Assembly (NCBI RefSeq): GCF_014642675.1
Contig: NZ_BMIS01000005.1
Span: 124,001 to 188,000, forward strand
Reading direction: 5' to 3'
Length of the DNA stretch: 64,000 nt
DNA from: Nesterenkonia cremea
GTDB taxonomy: Bacteria > Actinomycetota > Actinomycetes > Actinomycetales > Micrococcaceae
The notes under the pieces are model-generated. The model was not told the origin of the DNA. It saw only the letters and a list, made by a program, of their open reading frames with translations, and did not search any database. Position numbers and translations under genes: made by a program. The first letter of the stretch is position 1, and each line of letters opens with the position of its first letter. Shown here one piece after another: positions 17,789 through 27,368 of this stretch.

Positions 17789-20616
17789 CAGAATCGGTTC
17801 GACGACCTGAGCAGTTCCAGTCGTCGCATGTAGGCCGACGGAGTGCACTCATCGGCGATGAAGTCGAATCCCCGTTGCTGCTGGGTTGTGTATTTCTCGG
17901 CGTCTGCCCACAGTTCCAGCACCGTGGTGATCACGTCCTTGGGTGTGGCATAGACCGCAGCGTCCTTGAAGATCGGTTTGAAGTGCGGCGGCAACACAGC
18001 AACTGCACCTTGATTGATGGCTTCAAGAATGGACATCCCGAAGGCCTCGACAAGACCGTCGCTGTGGTAATAGACGAAGAAGTCCAGGCTCTGCAAGTAA
18101 TCAGGAACCGGCATCCCGTTGAAGGGAATCACCGTCCAGTGCGGACCAGGGTCGGGGGGGAGGTGGCCTTGGTCAATCGGAGTCCTTGCACCACCCATCA
18201 CCTGGACATGGACAGAGCCGTCGGTGGGGTAGATGCGCTCGAAATCTGCCTTGTCGGTAGGCCACTTTCCCTCCTCGTCGCGGGCGTGGCGGCCGATGAC
18301 GGGAGTGCGGGAGGGCTCGGCGCCTGGGGCGTTGGCCCAATCGCCAGGCTCGATGATGCCCTTCCAGGTGAAGGGTGTGAGCTCCTTCGGAGGCACCAAC
18401 GGTTCGAGGTACTCCTCAATGACCTCGCTCTGAGCGGTCCATGTCGGGCGGGTCCCGAAGGCGGATTCGAGGTTCGCGGAGACCTCTCGAATGTCATAGC
18501 TGCGCCGCTCACCGCTGATCTCGTAGGGAATGTGGTTCGCGACGACGACGACCTGCTGGGCCTCCACTCTGGAACGCGTCCCGAGATCCAGGTAGAGCGA
18601 AGCCGGCCAGCGGACGACTACCAGATCTGCGGCAGCGGTGGTGTCCAGCGAAATCCGTTCCACCTGGCCGCTGAGGACCATTTTCTCCAGCTTGGGATGG
18701 AATTGGCGGCGTGCCGCAGAGGCGATCAGCCCGTTCTGGACTGGCAGCACGCCGACTTTCAGCCCATGGTCCAGAGCAACCTGGATCTCCTGGCGAAGGG
18801 AAGTGGAGTTGCCGGCCATGAAACCGAACTCGGACATGAAGACGACATCGAAGTGCGGAGTGACGAAGGAGCCACGCTCCGGAAGGAAGCTCGGGGGTGC
18901 CACGAAGCGTCTGTTCTCCGGATGTTTCGGCATGTACGGATCAGAGGTTCCCTCCGTGATCTGCTGATGCCACGCCTTATAAGCACGGGAGTAAGCCCGC
19001 CGGTCCGGGCTCAGGTAGCCGGCGCCCATGTCCGAGCTGGTGAGGTTGTCGGTGCCAAGCAGGGAGAAGGCCATCGGCGGCTGCCACTGTGGCGAGATCT
19101 CCTGTCCCCAGACGGCTTCCAGACGGGCGCGGAACTCAGCGTCCCCGCCCTTGCGCACAGCATCCCAGTAGCCGAGCTTCTCCACGACCTCCTCACGGCG
19201 GAACATCAGCGAGGCAAAGCTCTGATAGACGATCTTTCCTGTGCCCGATCGGATCAGGAACTGCATCTCCGGATCCACTCGCACCCAGTTGGTCATGACA
19301 GCCACTCGTTCTGGGTTCTCCATCAAGTACTTGGCCTGAAACTCGAACTTCTGCGGGTGGTGCCAGTCATCCTTGTCCGCGATGGTGACGAAGTCGCCGG
19401 TGGCCATGTCCAAACCGTCATTGCGTACGGAATAGGCGCCGCGGTTCTGCTCGGCAAAGTGAACCTGCACCCGGCTGTCCGACTCGGCCCAGCCTTCGAG
19501 CTGCCGGCGGTAGGGAGTGGGATTTCCAGCCTGGTCGGTCGAAGGGGAAGCGTCATCGACGATGATGATCTCTAGGTTCGGCCAGGTCTGGTTCAGCAGT
19601 GAACGGATGGCCAGGTCGGTGGCGGTGTCGGGTTCGAAGATCGGCATGATCACGCTGATCTTCGGAGCGTTCTCGATCTGCGCAGCAGGAGCTTCACAGG
19701 CCAGGTCGAAGAAGGAGGGATTCTCTAGGTCACGGAACTGCAGGGGTGCAAGGCCGTGATGGGCGAGCAACTCGTTCATCGTCTCCAACCACTCGTGGCG
19801 GCGCTTATGATCCCCGGTAATGTTGGGGTTCAGCGCGTTCAGGCGCAGAAGTTTCTGAGAGAAGGTCCAGGTGGCGTCGCGCCCCTGTGAGTCCAGTGTT
19901 GTACGAGCTTTCTCGAACCGCCCGCGCCAGATCAGCAGCTCACCATAGATGGAGCGGTCCGGCCCCCCCTGCACGGCGGAGGCTCCGTAGATCTCTTCGG
20001 CGAGCTCGTAGATGGTCAGCGCATCCAGCAGATCCATCTCGTTGCGCCGCTGGCTGTACAGCACGCGACCCAGGGCCAGGAACACTCGTTTGGAGAGCAA
20101 CGGGTGAAGATGCGCGATGACCTCGGCGCGGTACATCGGGATGCGAGCAGACTCCAGGAGAGCGCCCAGGGTGCGGTAGTTGTACCGGTCTTTGGTGGCC
20201 GCGTAGGCCAGCACCTCGCGGGCGCCGTGAAGTCGGGTCTGCATGGCCATGGTGGTGAACCATTTCAGCTGCCCCCTGAGCTGCTTGCTCCAGTACCAGA
20301 CCGAGCCATGGATGGGCGACAGCTTGGTCTCTGTGGAGAACCCGGTGGGCTGGCTCTTCACGCTGCGCATCTGCTGGGCGAGCTTCTTCGAGTGGGTGAT
20401 CAGCCGGTGTGACACCTTGTTGAAGCCGAGGATCAGGATCAGCACCACCACCAGCAACAGCACTGTGAGAGTGAGGACCACCAGGGTCCACCACTGCATC
20501 GAGGCCGCAACCACGGCGAAGGTGCTTGCCGCTGCGAAGACCGCCAAGGCTGCCCAGTGAGTGGGGGTGAGGCTGCGTACAAGCCCTTTCAGCAGCTTGG
20601 TCAGGGTAGGGTTCAC
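17788..20616 (-). CDS. large two-domain glycosyltransferase (GT2 plus GT4-like)
   Basis: About 942 aa. Two N-terminal hydrophobic helices (about residues 18-65) are followed by a helical, TPR-like region to about residue 310. A GT2 domain starts at PKISVIMPIFEP (about 316), with LEIIIVDDASPSTDQ and a DKDD motif (ADKDDWHHP). The C-terminal part (about 550-940) looks like a GT-B/GT4 enzyme ending with DGLVEAFGMSILEAINQGAV, which matches the GT4 donor-binding E-x7-E region. It may add two different sugars to a surface polymer. The GTG at 20616 is preferred because GAGGAAGGA lies upstream; ATGs at 20652 and 20646 lack such support. It is first in an operon with the acyltransferase. Confidence 0.88.
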   Translation of the reverse strand: MNPTLTKLLKGLVRSLTPTHWAALAVFAAASTFAVVAASMQWWTLVVLTLTVLLLVVVLILILGFNKVSHRLITHSKKLAQQMRSVKSQPTGFSTETKLSPIHGSVWYWSKQLRGQLKWFTTMAMQTRLHGAREVLAYAATKDRYNYRTLGALLESARIPMYRAEVIAHLHPLLSKRVFLALGRVLYSQRRNEMDLLDALTIYELAEEIYGASAVQGGPDRSIYGELLIWRGRFEKARTTLDSQGRDATWTFSQKLLRLNALNPNITGDHKRRHEWLETMNELLAHHGLAPLQFRDLENPSFFDLACEAPAAQIENAPKISVIMPIFEPDTATDLAIRSLLNQTWPNLEIIIVDDASPSTDQAGNPTPYRRQLEGWAESDSRVQVHFAEQNRGAYSVRNDGLDMATGDFVTIADKDDWHHPQKFEFQAKYLMENPERVAVMTNWVRVDPEMQFLIRSGTGKIVYQSFASLMFRREEVVEKLGYWDAVRKGGDAEFRARLEAVWGQEISPQWQPPMAFSLLGTDNLTSSDMGAGYLSPDRRAYSRAYKAWHQQITEGTSDPYMPKHPENRRFVAPPSFLPERGSFVTPHFDVVFMSEFGFMAGNSTSLRQEIQVALDHGLKVGVLPVQNGLIASAARRQFHPKLEKMVLSGQVERISLDTTAAADLVVVRWPASLYLDLGTRSRVEAQQVVVVANHIPYEISGERRSYDIREVSANLESAFGTRPTWTAQSEVIEEYLEPLVPPKELTPFTWKGIIEPGDWANAPGAEPSRTPVIGRHARDEEGKWPTDKADFERIYPTDGSVHVQVMGGARTPIDQGHLPPDPGPHWTVIPFNGMPVPDYLQSLDFFVYYHSDGLVEAFGMSILEAINQGAVAVLPPHFKPIFKDAAVYATPKDVITTVLELWADAEKYTTQQQRGFDFIADECTPSAYMRRLELLRSSNRF

Positions 20617-20823
20617 GTTGCTTCCTTCCTCGCGGCCCAAGCGCATGAGCATGGGGCCTCGGGGGGTCTGGCTCTATGAAGGCTCAGCACCGCTGAGCGT
20701 GAGGGAACATGGCAGGTCACAAGTTCTATGGTGACGATTCAGCCTCCAAGTGTATCGGCCGATCCGTGGTGGCGGCCTCCATCAGGCGGCCGTGTCCGTA
20801 CCCGGTCTCGAGCGCCTCGCTAA

Positions 20824-20829
20824 TAGACT
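20824..20829 (+). promoter_or_regulatory. candidate -10 box for wecB, leaderless layout
   Basis: TAGACT ends six bases before the wecB ATG and there is no Shine-Dalgarno sequence between them. The remaining part of the 219-bp divergent gap (20617-20835) shows no gene or strong repeat. Confidence 0.4.
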
Positions 20830-20835
20830 GGCTGC

Positions 20836-21984
20836 ATGAAGAGGATCATGCCGATCTATGGCACCCGGCCCGAGGCGATCAAGATGGCGCCGATCGTCAA
20901 AGCGCTCCAGTCCAGCGAGCACTTCGACTGTGAGGTGACCGTCACCGGTCAGCACCGCGAGATGCTGGACCAGGTCAATGAGCTCTTCGGCATCGAGCCG
21001 GGCCATGACCTGAACATCATCCAGCCCCGCCAGACCCTCAACGGGGTGCTGACCCGCACTGTCAACGGCCTGGATGAGCTCTTCACCGCGCAGAAGCCCG
21101 ACGCCGTCATCGTCCAGGGCGACACCACCACGACCACTGCTGGTGCCATGGCCGCCTTCTACAGCGGCATCCCGGTGATCCACGCTGAGGCTGGTCTGCG
21201 CTCCTTCGATCTGTTCTCCCCGTTCCCGGAGGAGGCCAACCGCAAGATGACCTCGCAGATCACCTCGCTGCATCTGGCGCCGACCTCGCAGTCGAAGGCC
21301 AATCTGCTGCGTGAGTCTCTGCCGGAGGATGACATCGTGGTCACCGGCAACACGGTGATCGATGCTCTGCTGGAGGTCGCTCAGAAGCAGGTGCCATTTT
21401 CGGATCCGCAGCTGGAGGACGCTGCGGCCACCGGTCAGGATGTTCTGCTGGTGACCACGCATCGCCGGGAGAACCAGGGTGCTGCCATGGAGGGTGTTGG
21501 CCGTGCCCTGGCGCGTCTGGCGGACCGTTACCCGGAGAAGCTGGTGGTGCTGCCGGCTCACCGCAATCCGGTGGTGCGTGAGGCGATCCTGCCGGCGTTG
21601 GCCGGACACAGCAATGTCATCGTCACTGAGCCGTTGCCCTATGGGGAGTTCACCCGGCTGATGAACCTGGCCACTGTGGTCCTCACCGATTCCGGCGGTG
21701 TGCAGGAGGAGGCTCCTTCGCTGGGCAAACCGGTGCTGGTGATGCGGGAGAACACGGAGCGTCCCGAGGCAGTCGATGCCGGTACGGTCCGGTTGATCGG
21801 CACTGATGAGGAGCGTGTGGTCCAGGAGGTCTCCAATCTCTTCGACTCCGCTGAGTCCTACCGGGCCATGGCCAATGCGGTGAACCCGTACGGGGACGGT
21901 CATGCCGCTGCCCGGACTGCTGCCGCCATCGAGAAGCTCTTCGATCTGGGCCCCCGCCTGGAAGACTTCGACCCGCAGGTGTGA
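20836..21984 (+). CDS. wecB: UDP-N-acetylglucosamine 2-epimerase (non-hydrolysing)
   Basis: 382 aa, GT-B fold. It interconverts UDP-GlcNAc and UDP-ManNAc, the precursor of ManNAc-containing wall polymers. Hallmarks seen: IYGTRPEAIKMAP at the N-terminus, VTGQHREML, VQGDTTTT, HAEAGLRSFD, EEANRKMTS, VTTHRREN, and near the C-terminus LTDSGGVQEEAPSLGKPVLVMRENTERPE. All match WecB/MnaA. The partner wecC lies about 9.5 kb downstream on the other strand, with housekeeping genes between them. It is divergent from the glycosyltransferase operon. There is no Shine-Dalgarno sequence, and a TAnnnT box just upstream suggests a leaderless mRNA. Confidence 0.95.
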   Translation: MKRIMPIYGTRPEAIKMAPIVKALQSSEHFDCEVTVTGQHREMLDQVNELFGIEPGHDLNIIQPRQTLNGVLTRTVNGLDELFTAQKPDAVIVQGDTTTTTAGAMAAFYSGIPVIHAEAGLRSFDLFSPFPEEANRKMTSQITSLHLAPTSQSKANLLRESLPEDDIVVTGNTVIDALLEVAQKQVPFSDPQLEDAAATGQDVLLVTTHRRENQGAAMEGVGRALARLADRYPEKLVVLPAHRNPVVREAILPALAGHSNVIVTEPLPYGEFTRLMNLATVVLTDSGGVQEEAPSLGKPVLVMRENTERPEAVDAGTVRLIGTDEERVVQEVSNLFDSAESYRAMANAVNPYGDGHAAARTAAAIEKLFDLGPRLEDFDPQV

Positions 21985-22018
21985 TCAGAGGGCACTGACT
22001 CTTCTTCTGTGTGCCAAG

Positions 22019-22065
22019 CTGAAATAGAATGCTTCTCTGAGGGCTTCAGTAGCAATCTATTTCAG
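22019..22065. promoter_or_regulatory. hipBA operator/promoter (10-bp inverted repeat)
   Basis: CTGAAATAGA (22019-22028) and TCTATTTCAG (22056-22065) are a perfect inverted repeat with a 27-bp spacer, just before hipB. The left arm overlaps a -10-like TAGAAT (22025-22030). This layout fits autorepression by the HipB/HipA complex. The arms are unlike the E. coli HipB site, so this is an inference from position and symmetry. Confidence 0.7.
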
Positions 22066-22078
22066 TTCAGGAGCAACT

Positions 22079-22420
22079 ATGGGACGGCAGAAGATCAGCC
22101 TCATGCCCCAGGCGGAGGATGCTCTGGGCCTCATCGGAACCCTCATCCGCATTCGGCGCCAGGAGCTCGGGTGGACCGCAGACTCTCTGGCCAAACGCAT
22201 CGGCGTCTCAGAGCGCACGGTGCTCTCCATCGAGAAGGGAACCCCGTCAGCCTCAGTGGGCAACGTCTTCAACGCTGCCGTGGTTGTCGGCGTCGAACTC
22301 TTCGGTGAGGACCGGCACGCGTTGGCGCGCAAACGTCGTCGCGGTGAAGAGATCCTCGGCCTGCTCCCCACCGCAGTGAGGGAGGTGCAGGACGATGACG
22401 ATGAGTTCAACCGGATCTAG
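22079..22420 (+). CDS. hipB: HipB-type antitoxin, XRE-family HTH
   Basis: 113 aa. A Cro/C1-type helix-turn-helix spans about residues 18-60 (IGTLIRIRRQELGWTADSLAKRI, then VSERTVLSIEKG), followed by a basic stretch (ARKRRRGEEI) and an acidic tail. It directly precedes and overlaps hipA by 26 nt, the usual antitoxin-first order. Known: HipB binds HipA, blocks its kinase activity and represses the operon. A GGAG motif lies six bases before the ATG. The 10-bp inverted repeat upstream is its likely operator. Confidence 0.88.
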   Translation: MGRQKISLMPQAEDALGLIGTLIRIRRQELGWTADSLAKRIGVSERTVLSIEKGTPSASVGNVFNAAVVVGVELFGEDRHALARKRRRGEEILGLLPTAVREVQDDDDEFNRI

Positions 22421-23717
22421 GGTCTACCTCTGGACATGGGTTCCTGGTGCGCTCAGCCCTGTGGTGGCCGGCGTTCTGCGGGAGAAGTCTCAGCGGCGCC
22501 TGCTGGGGAACATCACGGCGTACCACTATGATTTCGCCTATGCGGGCTCCTACCTGAGGCGCAATGACGCTGTTCCGCTGAGCCCGGGGATGCCCCTGGT
22601 CGACGGTTGGCAGAACCCTCCCTATGAAGCGGAGCTGCATCCCGCGGTGGAAGATGCGTTGCCTGACTCCTGGGGACAGCGCGCCATCCTCCACCGGATG
22701 ACTGCTGAGACAAGCTCCGCACTGGAGGACCGCGCCGACGAGATCTCTCCGATCACCTATATGCTGCACTCCGCATCGGACCGGACCGGGGCTCTGGACT
22801 TTCAGCCATCTCCGGAGCAGTACGTGCCGCGCGTCGAGAGTGCCACCTTGGAGGAGATGCAGCAGGCAGCCGAAGCGGTGGAGGCCGGTGAGGTGCCGGA
22901 ATCGCTGCGTCACGCAGTGCTGCGCGGCACCTCGATCGGTGGAGCACGCCCGAAGGCTTCGGTGGATGACGGCCAGCACGGCTGGATCGCCAAGTTCTCC
23001 CAGAGCTGGGAGACCGAACCCTCGATCCAGTGGGAGTACGCCGCGAACGTCATGGCGGTCAGTGCGGGCATCGACGTTCCAGAATCGGAGCTCAGGCAGG
23101 TCCGGGACAGAGAGGTGCTCATGCTGCGTCGCTTCGACCGTGGGGATGACGGATCGCGCCGCATGGTCCTCAGCGCCCACACCCTGGCCCAGGAAGCGGG
23201 GGAGCCGCGGGCCAGCTACCCAGGATTCGCCCGATCTGTGCGGCTGCGGTCCGTGACCCCGGAGACAGTCGGTCCTGCAGTGTTCGACCGGGCCGCCTTC
23301 AACATCGCGGTGTTCAACGACGACGACCACGATCGCAACCACGCAGCCTTCTGGGACGGCACCAGTCTGGAGCTCACTCCGGCCTATGATCTGGCGCCTC
23401 AGGCAGATGTGAAACGGCACGTCACTCAGAGACTGCCCATCACAACCTCCGGCTCCAGAAACTCTGACTTCGCCACTCTGCTCACAGCCCACGCTGATTA
23501 TGGCCTCAGCCGTCGTGAGGCGGGGGCGCGGATCGACCGGATCGTTGGCGGAATCGAAGATTCCTTCTCCCAGGCCGCAGACCGGGCTCGCCTGACGGCG
23601 CGGGGGAGAGAGCGTCTCCGATCCGTGGTACTGCGTCAGCAGGTCTTCGGCGGGATGCCGAAGACGGTACAGGTCCCAGGCGAGTCCCGGACTGCGCGGC
23701 GTGATGAGGCAGAATAG
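22395..23717 (+). CDS. hipA: HipA-type serine/threonine kinase toxin
   Basis: 440 aa, normal HipA length. The N-terminal subdomain (LSPVVAGVLREK...GNITAYHYDFAYAGSYL) is followed by the phosphate-binding GTSIGGARPKAS (about residues 178-189), the lysine segment GWIAKF, and the catalytic NDDDHDRNHAAF (N308-DDD-H312-DR-N315). The DxAP variant is in AYDLAPQ. Known HipA kinases phosphorylate aminoacyl-tRNA synthetases, for example GltX, and cause growth arrest. The target here is unknown. All key residues are present, so it is probably active. The ATG at 22395 has GGAGG nine bases upstream; MSST two codons later is an alternative. It lies 51 bp before smc. Confidence 0.92.
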   Translation: MTMSSTGSRVYLWTWVPGALSPVVAGVLREKSQRRLLGNITAYHYDFAYAGSYLRRNDAVPLSPGMPLVDGWQNPPYEAELHPAVEDALPDSWGQRAILHRMTAETSSALEDRADEISPITYMLHSASDRTGALDFQPSPEQYVPRVESATLEEMQQAAEAVEAGEVPESLRHAVLRGTSIGGARPKASVDDGQHGWIAKFSQSWETEPSIQWEYAANVMAVSAGIDVPESELRQVRDREVLMLRRFDRGDDGSRRMVLSAHTLAQEAGEPRASYPGFARSVRLRSVTPETVGPAVFDRAAFNIAVFNDDDHDRNHAAFWDGTSLELTPAYDLAPQADVKRHVTQRLPITTSGSRNSDFATLLTAHADYGLSRREAGARIDRIVGGIEDSFSQAADRARLTARGRERLRSVVLRQQVFGGMPKTVQVPGESRTARRDEAE

Positions 23718-23768
23718 GCTGGCATCGGCCCCGTCGGACCCCGCCCAGCAGAGGAGTGAAGCCGTCCA

Positions 23769-26700
23769 GTGCATCTGAAGACCCTCACCGTCCGCGGCTT
23801 CAAGTCCTTCGCCTCTGCCACGACCTTCGAGTTCGAGCCCGGCGTGACCGCTGTGGTGGGGCCCAACGGCTCGGGCAAGTCCAATGTGGTGGACGCTCTG
23901 GCCTGGGTGATGGGTGAGCAGGGTGCCAAGACCCTGCGCGGCGGATCCATGGAGGACGTCATCTTCGCCGGCACCGCTGAGCGCCAGCCGCTGGGCCGCG
24001 CCTCGGTCAGCCTGACCATCGACAACACCGACGGCGCCCTGCCCATCGAGTACACCGAAGTCACCATCAGCCGGACCATGTTCCGCACCGGCGGCTCCGA
24101 GTACACCATCAACGGACAGAAGTGCCGTCTGCTCGACATCCAGGAGCTGCTCTCCGACTCCGGCCTGGGCCGGGAGATGCACGTCATCGTCGGACAGGGC
24201 CAGCTGGACCAGATCCTCCACGCCACTCCGGAGCAGCGCCGCGGCTTCATCGAGGAGGCCGCCGGCGTCCTGAAACACCGACGCCGGCGCGAGCGCACCG
24301 TCCGCAAGCTCGACTCCATGCAGGGCAACCTGGACCGGCTCGAGGACCTGATCAGCGAGATCTCCCGGCAGCTGGCCCCGCTGGGCAGACAGGCCAAAGT
24401 GGCCCGCCGCGCCCAGCGCATCCAGCATGACGTCCGCGACGCCCTGTCCCGGCTGATCGCCGATGACCTCCTGCAGGCCGCCACGGCGCTGAACGAGTCC
24501 AGCCAGGGGGAGGAGACCGACAGGGCCCGCGCCGCCGAGCTGAAGGACTCACTGGAGCGCCAGGACGCCGAGATCTCCACCCTCTCCCAGCAGGCCGAGT
24601 CGCTGCGCCAGCGAGGAGAGAAGCTGGTGGGCGGCCATCACCGGTTGGAGCAGGTCCAGGAGCGGCTGCGCTCCGTGGCATCCCTGGCCGCCGAGCGCGC
24701 CCGCAGCCTCTACGCCTCCGCGGTGGTGGACACCTCCGGCCGGGACCCTCAGGAGCTGCGTGCCCAGGCCGAGCAGGTCACCGCCCAGGCCCAGGAGCAG
24801 AAGGCAGAGGTCGACGCCGCCTCCGAGCGTCTGGAGAACATCGCGGCTCAGCGCGAGCAGACCGAGACCGAACTCAAGGCCGAGGAGACCCGGCTGACCG
24901 AGCAGCTGCGCGCTGTGGCCGACCGCAAAGCGGGGCTGGCCACCCTGCAGGGCAAGGCGGACACCGCCCAGGGGCGCATCGACGCCGCCGAATCCCGCCG
25001 GCGTCGGGCACTGGAGCAGCGGGGGGAGGCTCAGGTCTCTCAGGAGAAGGCGCGCGCCGAGTTTGCCGAGCTGGAGCAGAAGATCGCCGGCATCGAGACC
25101 GGTGAGGAGAGTCTCGACGCCGCCTACGAGTCCGCCCAGGAACGCTGCGACGGCCTGCGCGAGACCCATGACCAGCTGCTGGCTGAGCAGCGGCGCCTGC
25201 AGAACGCCGTCAGCGAGGACCGCGCCCGCCTTTCCGGGCTCTCCGCGGCACGGACCCCGCGGGACGGCGCGGCCGCCCTGCAGAAGGACTATGCCGAGGG
25301 CATCGAATCCTCCCTGGCCGAGAAGCTCTCCATCACCTCCGGCTGGGAGAAGGCCCTGGCCACTGTGCTGGGCTCGTTGGACACCGCCCTGGTCACCGCC
25401 GACGCCGAGGCCGCAGTCCGCGCCCTGGAATGGCTGGCCGAGCAGGACGGCGGACGCGCCCACCTGGTCTACCCGGAGCCAGGCGCCTCTGCCGCCCCTG
25501 AGCTGCCCGCCCTGCCCGCAGAGGTGGACGGTGCGCTCTGGGCGCTGGATGCCATCACTGTGCCCGAGGAGCTTGCCGCCCCGCTGCGGACCGCACTGAC
25601 CGGCGTCGTGCTCTGTGCCGATCAGCCCAATGCGGAGATCCTGCTGAAGCAGCCCGAGGTCTCTGCGGCGGTCACCGCGGACGGGACCATCCTGCGGGCC
25701 GGCGAGCGGATCGGCGGTACGGCCCTGGAGAACTCCGATCTGGCCATCACCGCGCAGATCAACGACCTCACCGCCACGCTGGAGCAGGCCGAGAAGGACC
25801 TGGAGAAGGTCACTCAGCAGGCCGAGAGCTCAGGAGCGGAGGTGACTGCGGCCGAACTGACGGTGGACGAGGCCATGGAGGCCCTCCACGCCAACGACGC
25901 CGAACTCAGCGCCATCACCGAGCAGCTGGGCCAGCTCAGCGCAGAGGTCTCCCGCGCCGAGGAGCGCATCACCTCCGCACAGAAGGAGATCACCGAGGCG
26001 GCCCAGGCCAAGGATGACGCCGAGGAACAGCTCAAGGAGGTCACCCAGCGCCTGGAGGCCGCGCAGAACGAGGAGATCGAGGAGGACCCCTCCACGCAGC
26101 TGCGCGATGAGCTGGCCGAGCAGGCCTCCGCGCACCGGCGCGAGGAGGTCGATGCGCGCCTGGCGCTGCGGGCGGCCGAGGAGCAGCATAAGCAGATGCT
26201 GGAACGGGCTGCCTCGCTGCGCCGCAACGCCCAGGCCGAGGAGCACCGCCGCGAGCAGGCTCAGAAGATCGCCGAGGCGCGCAATGAGCGAGGTCAGGAG
26301 GCCGAGGCCGTCCAGGCGGAGGCGGACGCCGGCGTCGAGCGTCTCAGCTCCGTGCTGGAGGATGCGCGTGCCGCCCAGGAGACCACCCAGCAGCGCCATC
26401 AGCAGCTCACCGAGCAGATTCGCAGCATGCGTCAGGCCCGCAAGGGAGAGGCCGAGGAGCTGGAGGCCGTCACCGGCCGTCTCCACCAGGCCGAGCTGAC
26501 CCGCACCGAGCTGCGTCTGGCCCTGGAGGCCGCCGAGCAGCGCGGCCATGAGGAGCTCAGCCTGAGTCCCGAATACCTGATCGAGCACTACGGGCCCGAT
26601 CAGCTGATCCCGGATCCAGACGCCGAGCTGGCCGACGGTGAGGAGCAGGACGAGGAGCCCCAGGGGATCCCGTTCGTGCGTGCCGAGCAGGAGAAGCGCC

Positions 26701-27350
26701 TGGAGAAGGCCCGCCGGGATCTGAAGGCCCTGGGCAAGGTGAACCCGCTGGCGCTGGAGGAGCATGCCGCCCTGGAGGAGCGCCACACCTACCTCCAGGA
26801 GCAGCTCACCGACCTGAAGAAGTCCAAGCAGGATCTGCTGGACATCATCTCCGATGTGGACGAGACCGTGGAGCGGGTCTTCACCCAGGCCTGGGAGGAC
26901 ACCAAGGTCCAGTTCGAGCGGGTCTTCGGCCGGCTCTTCCCCGGCGGCGAGGGACGCCTGGAGCTCACCAACCCGGAGGACATGCTCAACACCGGCATCG
27001 AGGTCCACGCCCGCCCGCCGGGCAAGCGGATCCGCCGGCTCTCCCTGCTCTCCGGCGGTGAGCGCTCGCTGACCGCCGTGGCGCTGCTGGTGGCGATCTT
27101 CAAGGCCCGCCCCTCACCGTTCTATGTGATGGACGAGGTCGAGGCGGCCCTGGATGACACCAACCTCTCGCGGCTTCTGGTGATCTTCGAAGAGCTGCGG
27201 GCCTCCTCGCAGCTGATCGTCATCACCCACCAGAAGCGGACCATGGAGATCGCCGATGCACTCTACGGCGTCTCCATGCGCCAGGACGGCTCCACCCGGG
27301 TGGTGTCTCAGAAGATGGCCTCGAGGGAGCAGGAACAAGAGACGGTCTGA
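23769..27350 (+). CDS. smc: chromosome segregation protein SMC
   Basis: 1193 aa, full length. It works as a homodimeric ATPase clamp with ScpA/ScpB in chromosome condensation and segregation. Walker A GPNGSGKSN is at about residue 31, and the long first coiled coil runs from about 165 to 500. The hinge (about 505-660) includes ITSGWEKALATVLG, and the second coiled coil runs to about 1000. The ABC signature LLSGGERSLTAVALL is at about 1093 and Walker B FYVMDEVEAALDD at about 1117. The GTG start has GAGGAG 10-12 bases upstream. The coils are rich in Ala, Glu and Gln. The gene follows hipBA directly; in related genomes smc is often close to ftsY, as here (3 kb away). Confidence 0.97.
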   Translation: MHLKTLTVRGFKSFASATTFEFEPGVTAVVGPNGSGKSNVVDALAWVMGEQGAKTLRGGSMEDVIFAGTAERQPLGRASVSLTIDNTDGALPIEYTEVTISRTMFRTGGSEYTINGQKCRLLDIQELLSDSGLGREMHVIVGQGQLDQILHATPEQRRGFIEEAAGVLKHRRRRERTVRKLDSMQGNLDRLEDLISEISRQLAPLGRQAKVARRAQRIQHDVRDALSRLIADDLLQAATALNESSQGEETDRARAAELKDSLERQDAEISTLSQQAESLRQRGEKLVGGHHRLEQVQERLRSVASLAAERARSLYASAVVDTSGRDPQELRAQAEQVTAQAQEQKAEVDAASERLENIAAQREQTETELKAEETRLTEQLRAVADRKAGLATLQGKADTAQGRIDAAESRRRRALEQRGEAQVSQEKARAEFAELEQKIAGIETGEESLDAAYESAQERCDGLRETHDQLLAEQRRLQNAVSEDRARLSGLSAARTPRDGAAALQKDYAEGIESSLAEKLSITSGWEKALATVLGSLDTALVTADAEAAVRALEWLAEQDGGRAHLVYPEPGASAAPELPALPAEVDGALWALDAITVPEELAAPLRTALTGVVLCADQPNAEILLKQPEVSAAVTADGTILRAGERIGGTALENSDLAITAQINDLTATLEQAEKDLEKVTQQAESSGAEVTAAELTVDEAMEALHANDAELSAITEQLGQLSAEVSRAEERITSAQKEITEAAQAKDDAEEQLKEVTQRLEAAQNEEIEEDPSTQLRDELAEQASAHRREEVDARLALRAAEEQHKQMLERAASLRRNAQAEEHRREQAQKIAEARNERGQEAEAVQAEADAGVERLSSVLEDARAAQETTQQRHQQLTEQIRSMRQARKGEAEELEAVTGRLHQAELTRTELRLALEAAEQRGHEELSLSPEYLIEHYGPDQLIPDPDAELADGEEQDEEPQGIPFVRAEQEKRLEKARRDLKALGKVNPLALEEHAALEERHTYLQEQLTDLKKSKQDLLDIISDVDETVERVFTQAWEDTKVQFERVFGRLFPGGEGRLELTNPEDMLNTGIEVHARPPGKRIRRLSLLSGGERSLTAVALLVAIFKARPSPFYVMDEVEAALDDTNLSRLLVIFEELRASSQLIVITHQKRTMEIADALYGVSMRQDGSTRVVSQKMASREQEQETV

Positions 27351-27368
27351 GGGCGTTGTCCATTCCAT

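Noticed and set aside
17755..19575. Open frame of 606 codons on the plus strand
   Set aside because: Antisense shadow of the large glycosyltransferase gene, which has convincing GT2 motifs and a coupled operon structure.
22079..23717. hipBA as part of a larger phage-defence island
   Set aside because: Neighbours are wecB and smc; no nuclease, methylase, reverse transcriptase or other defence gene is adjacent.
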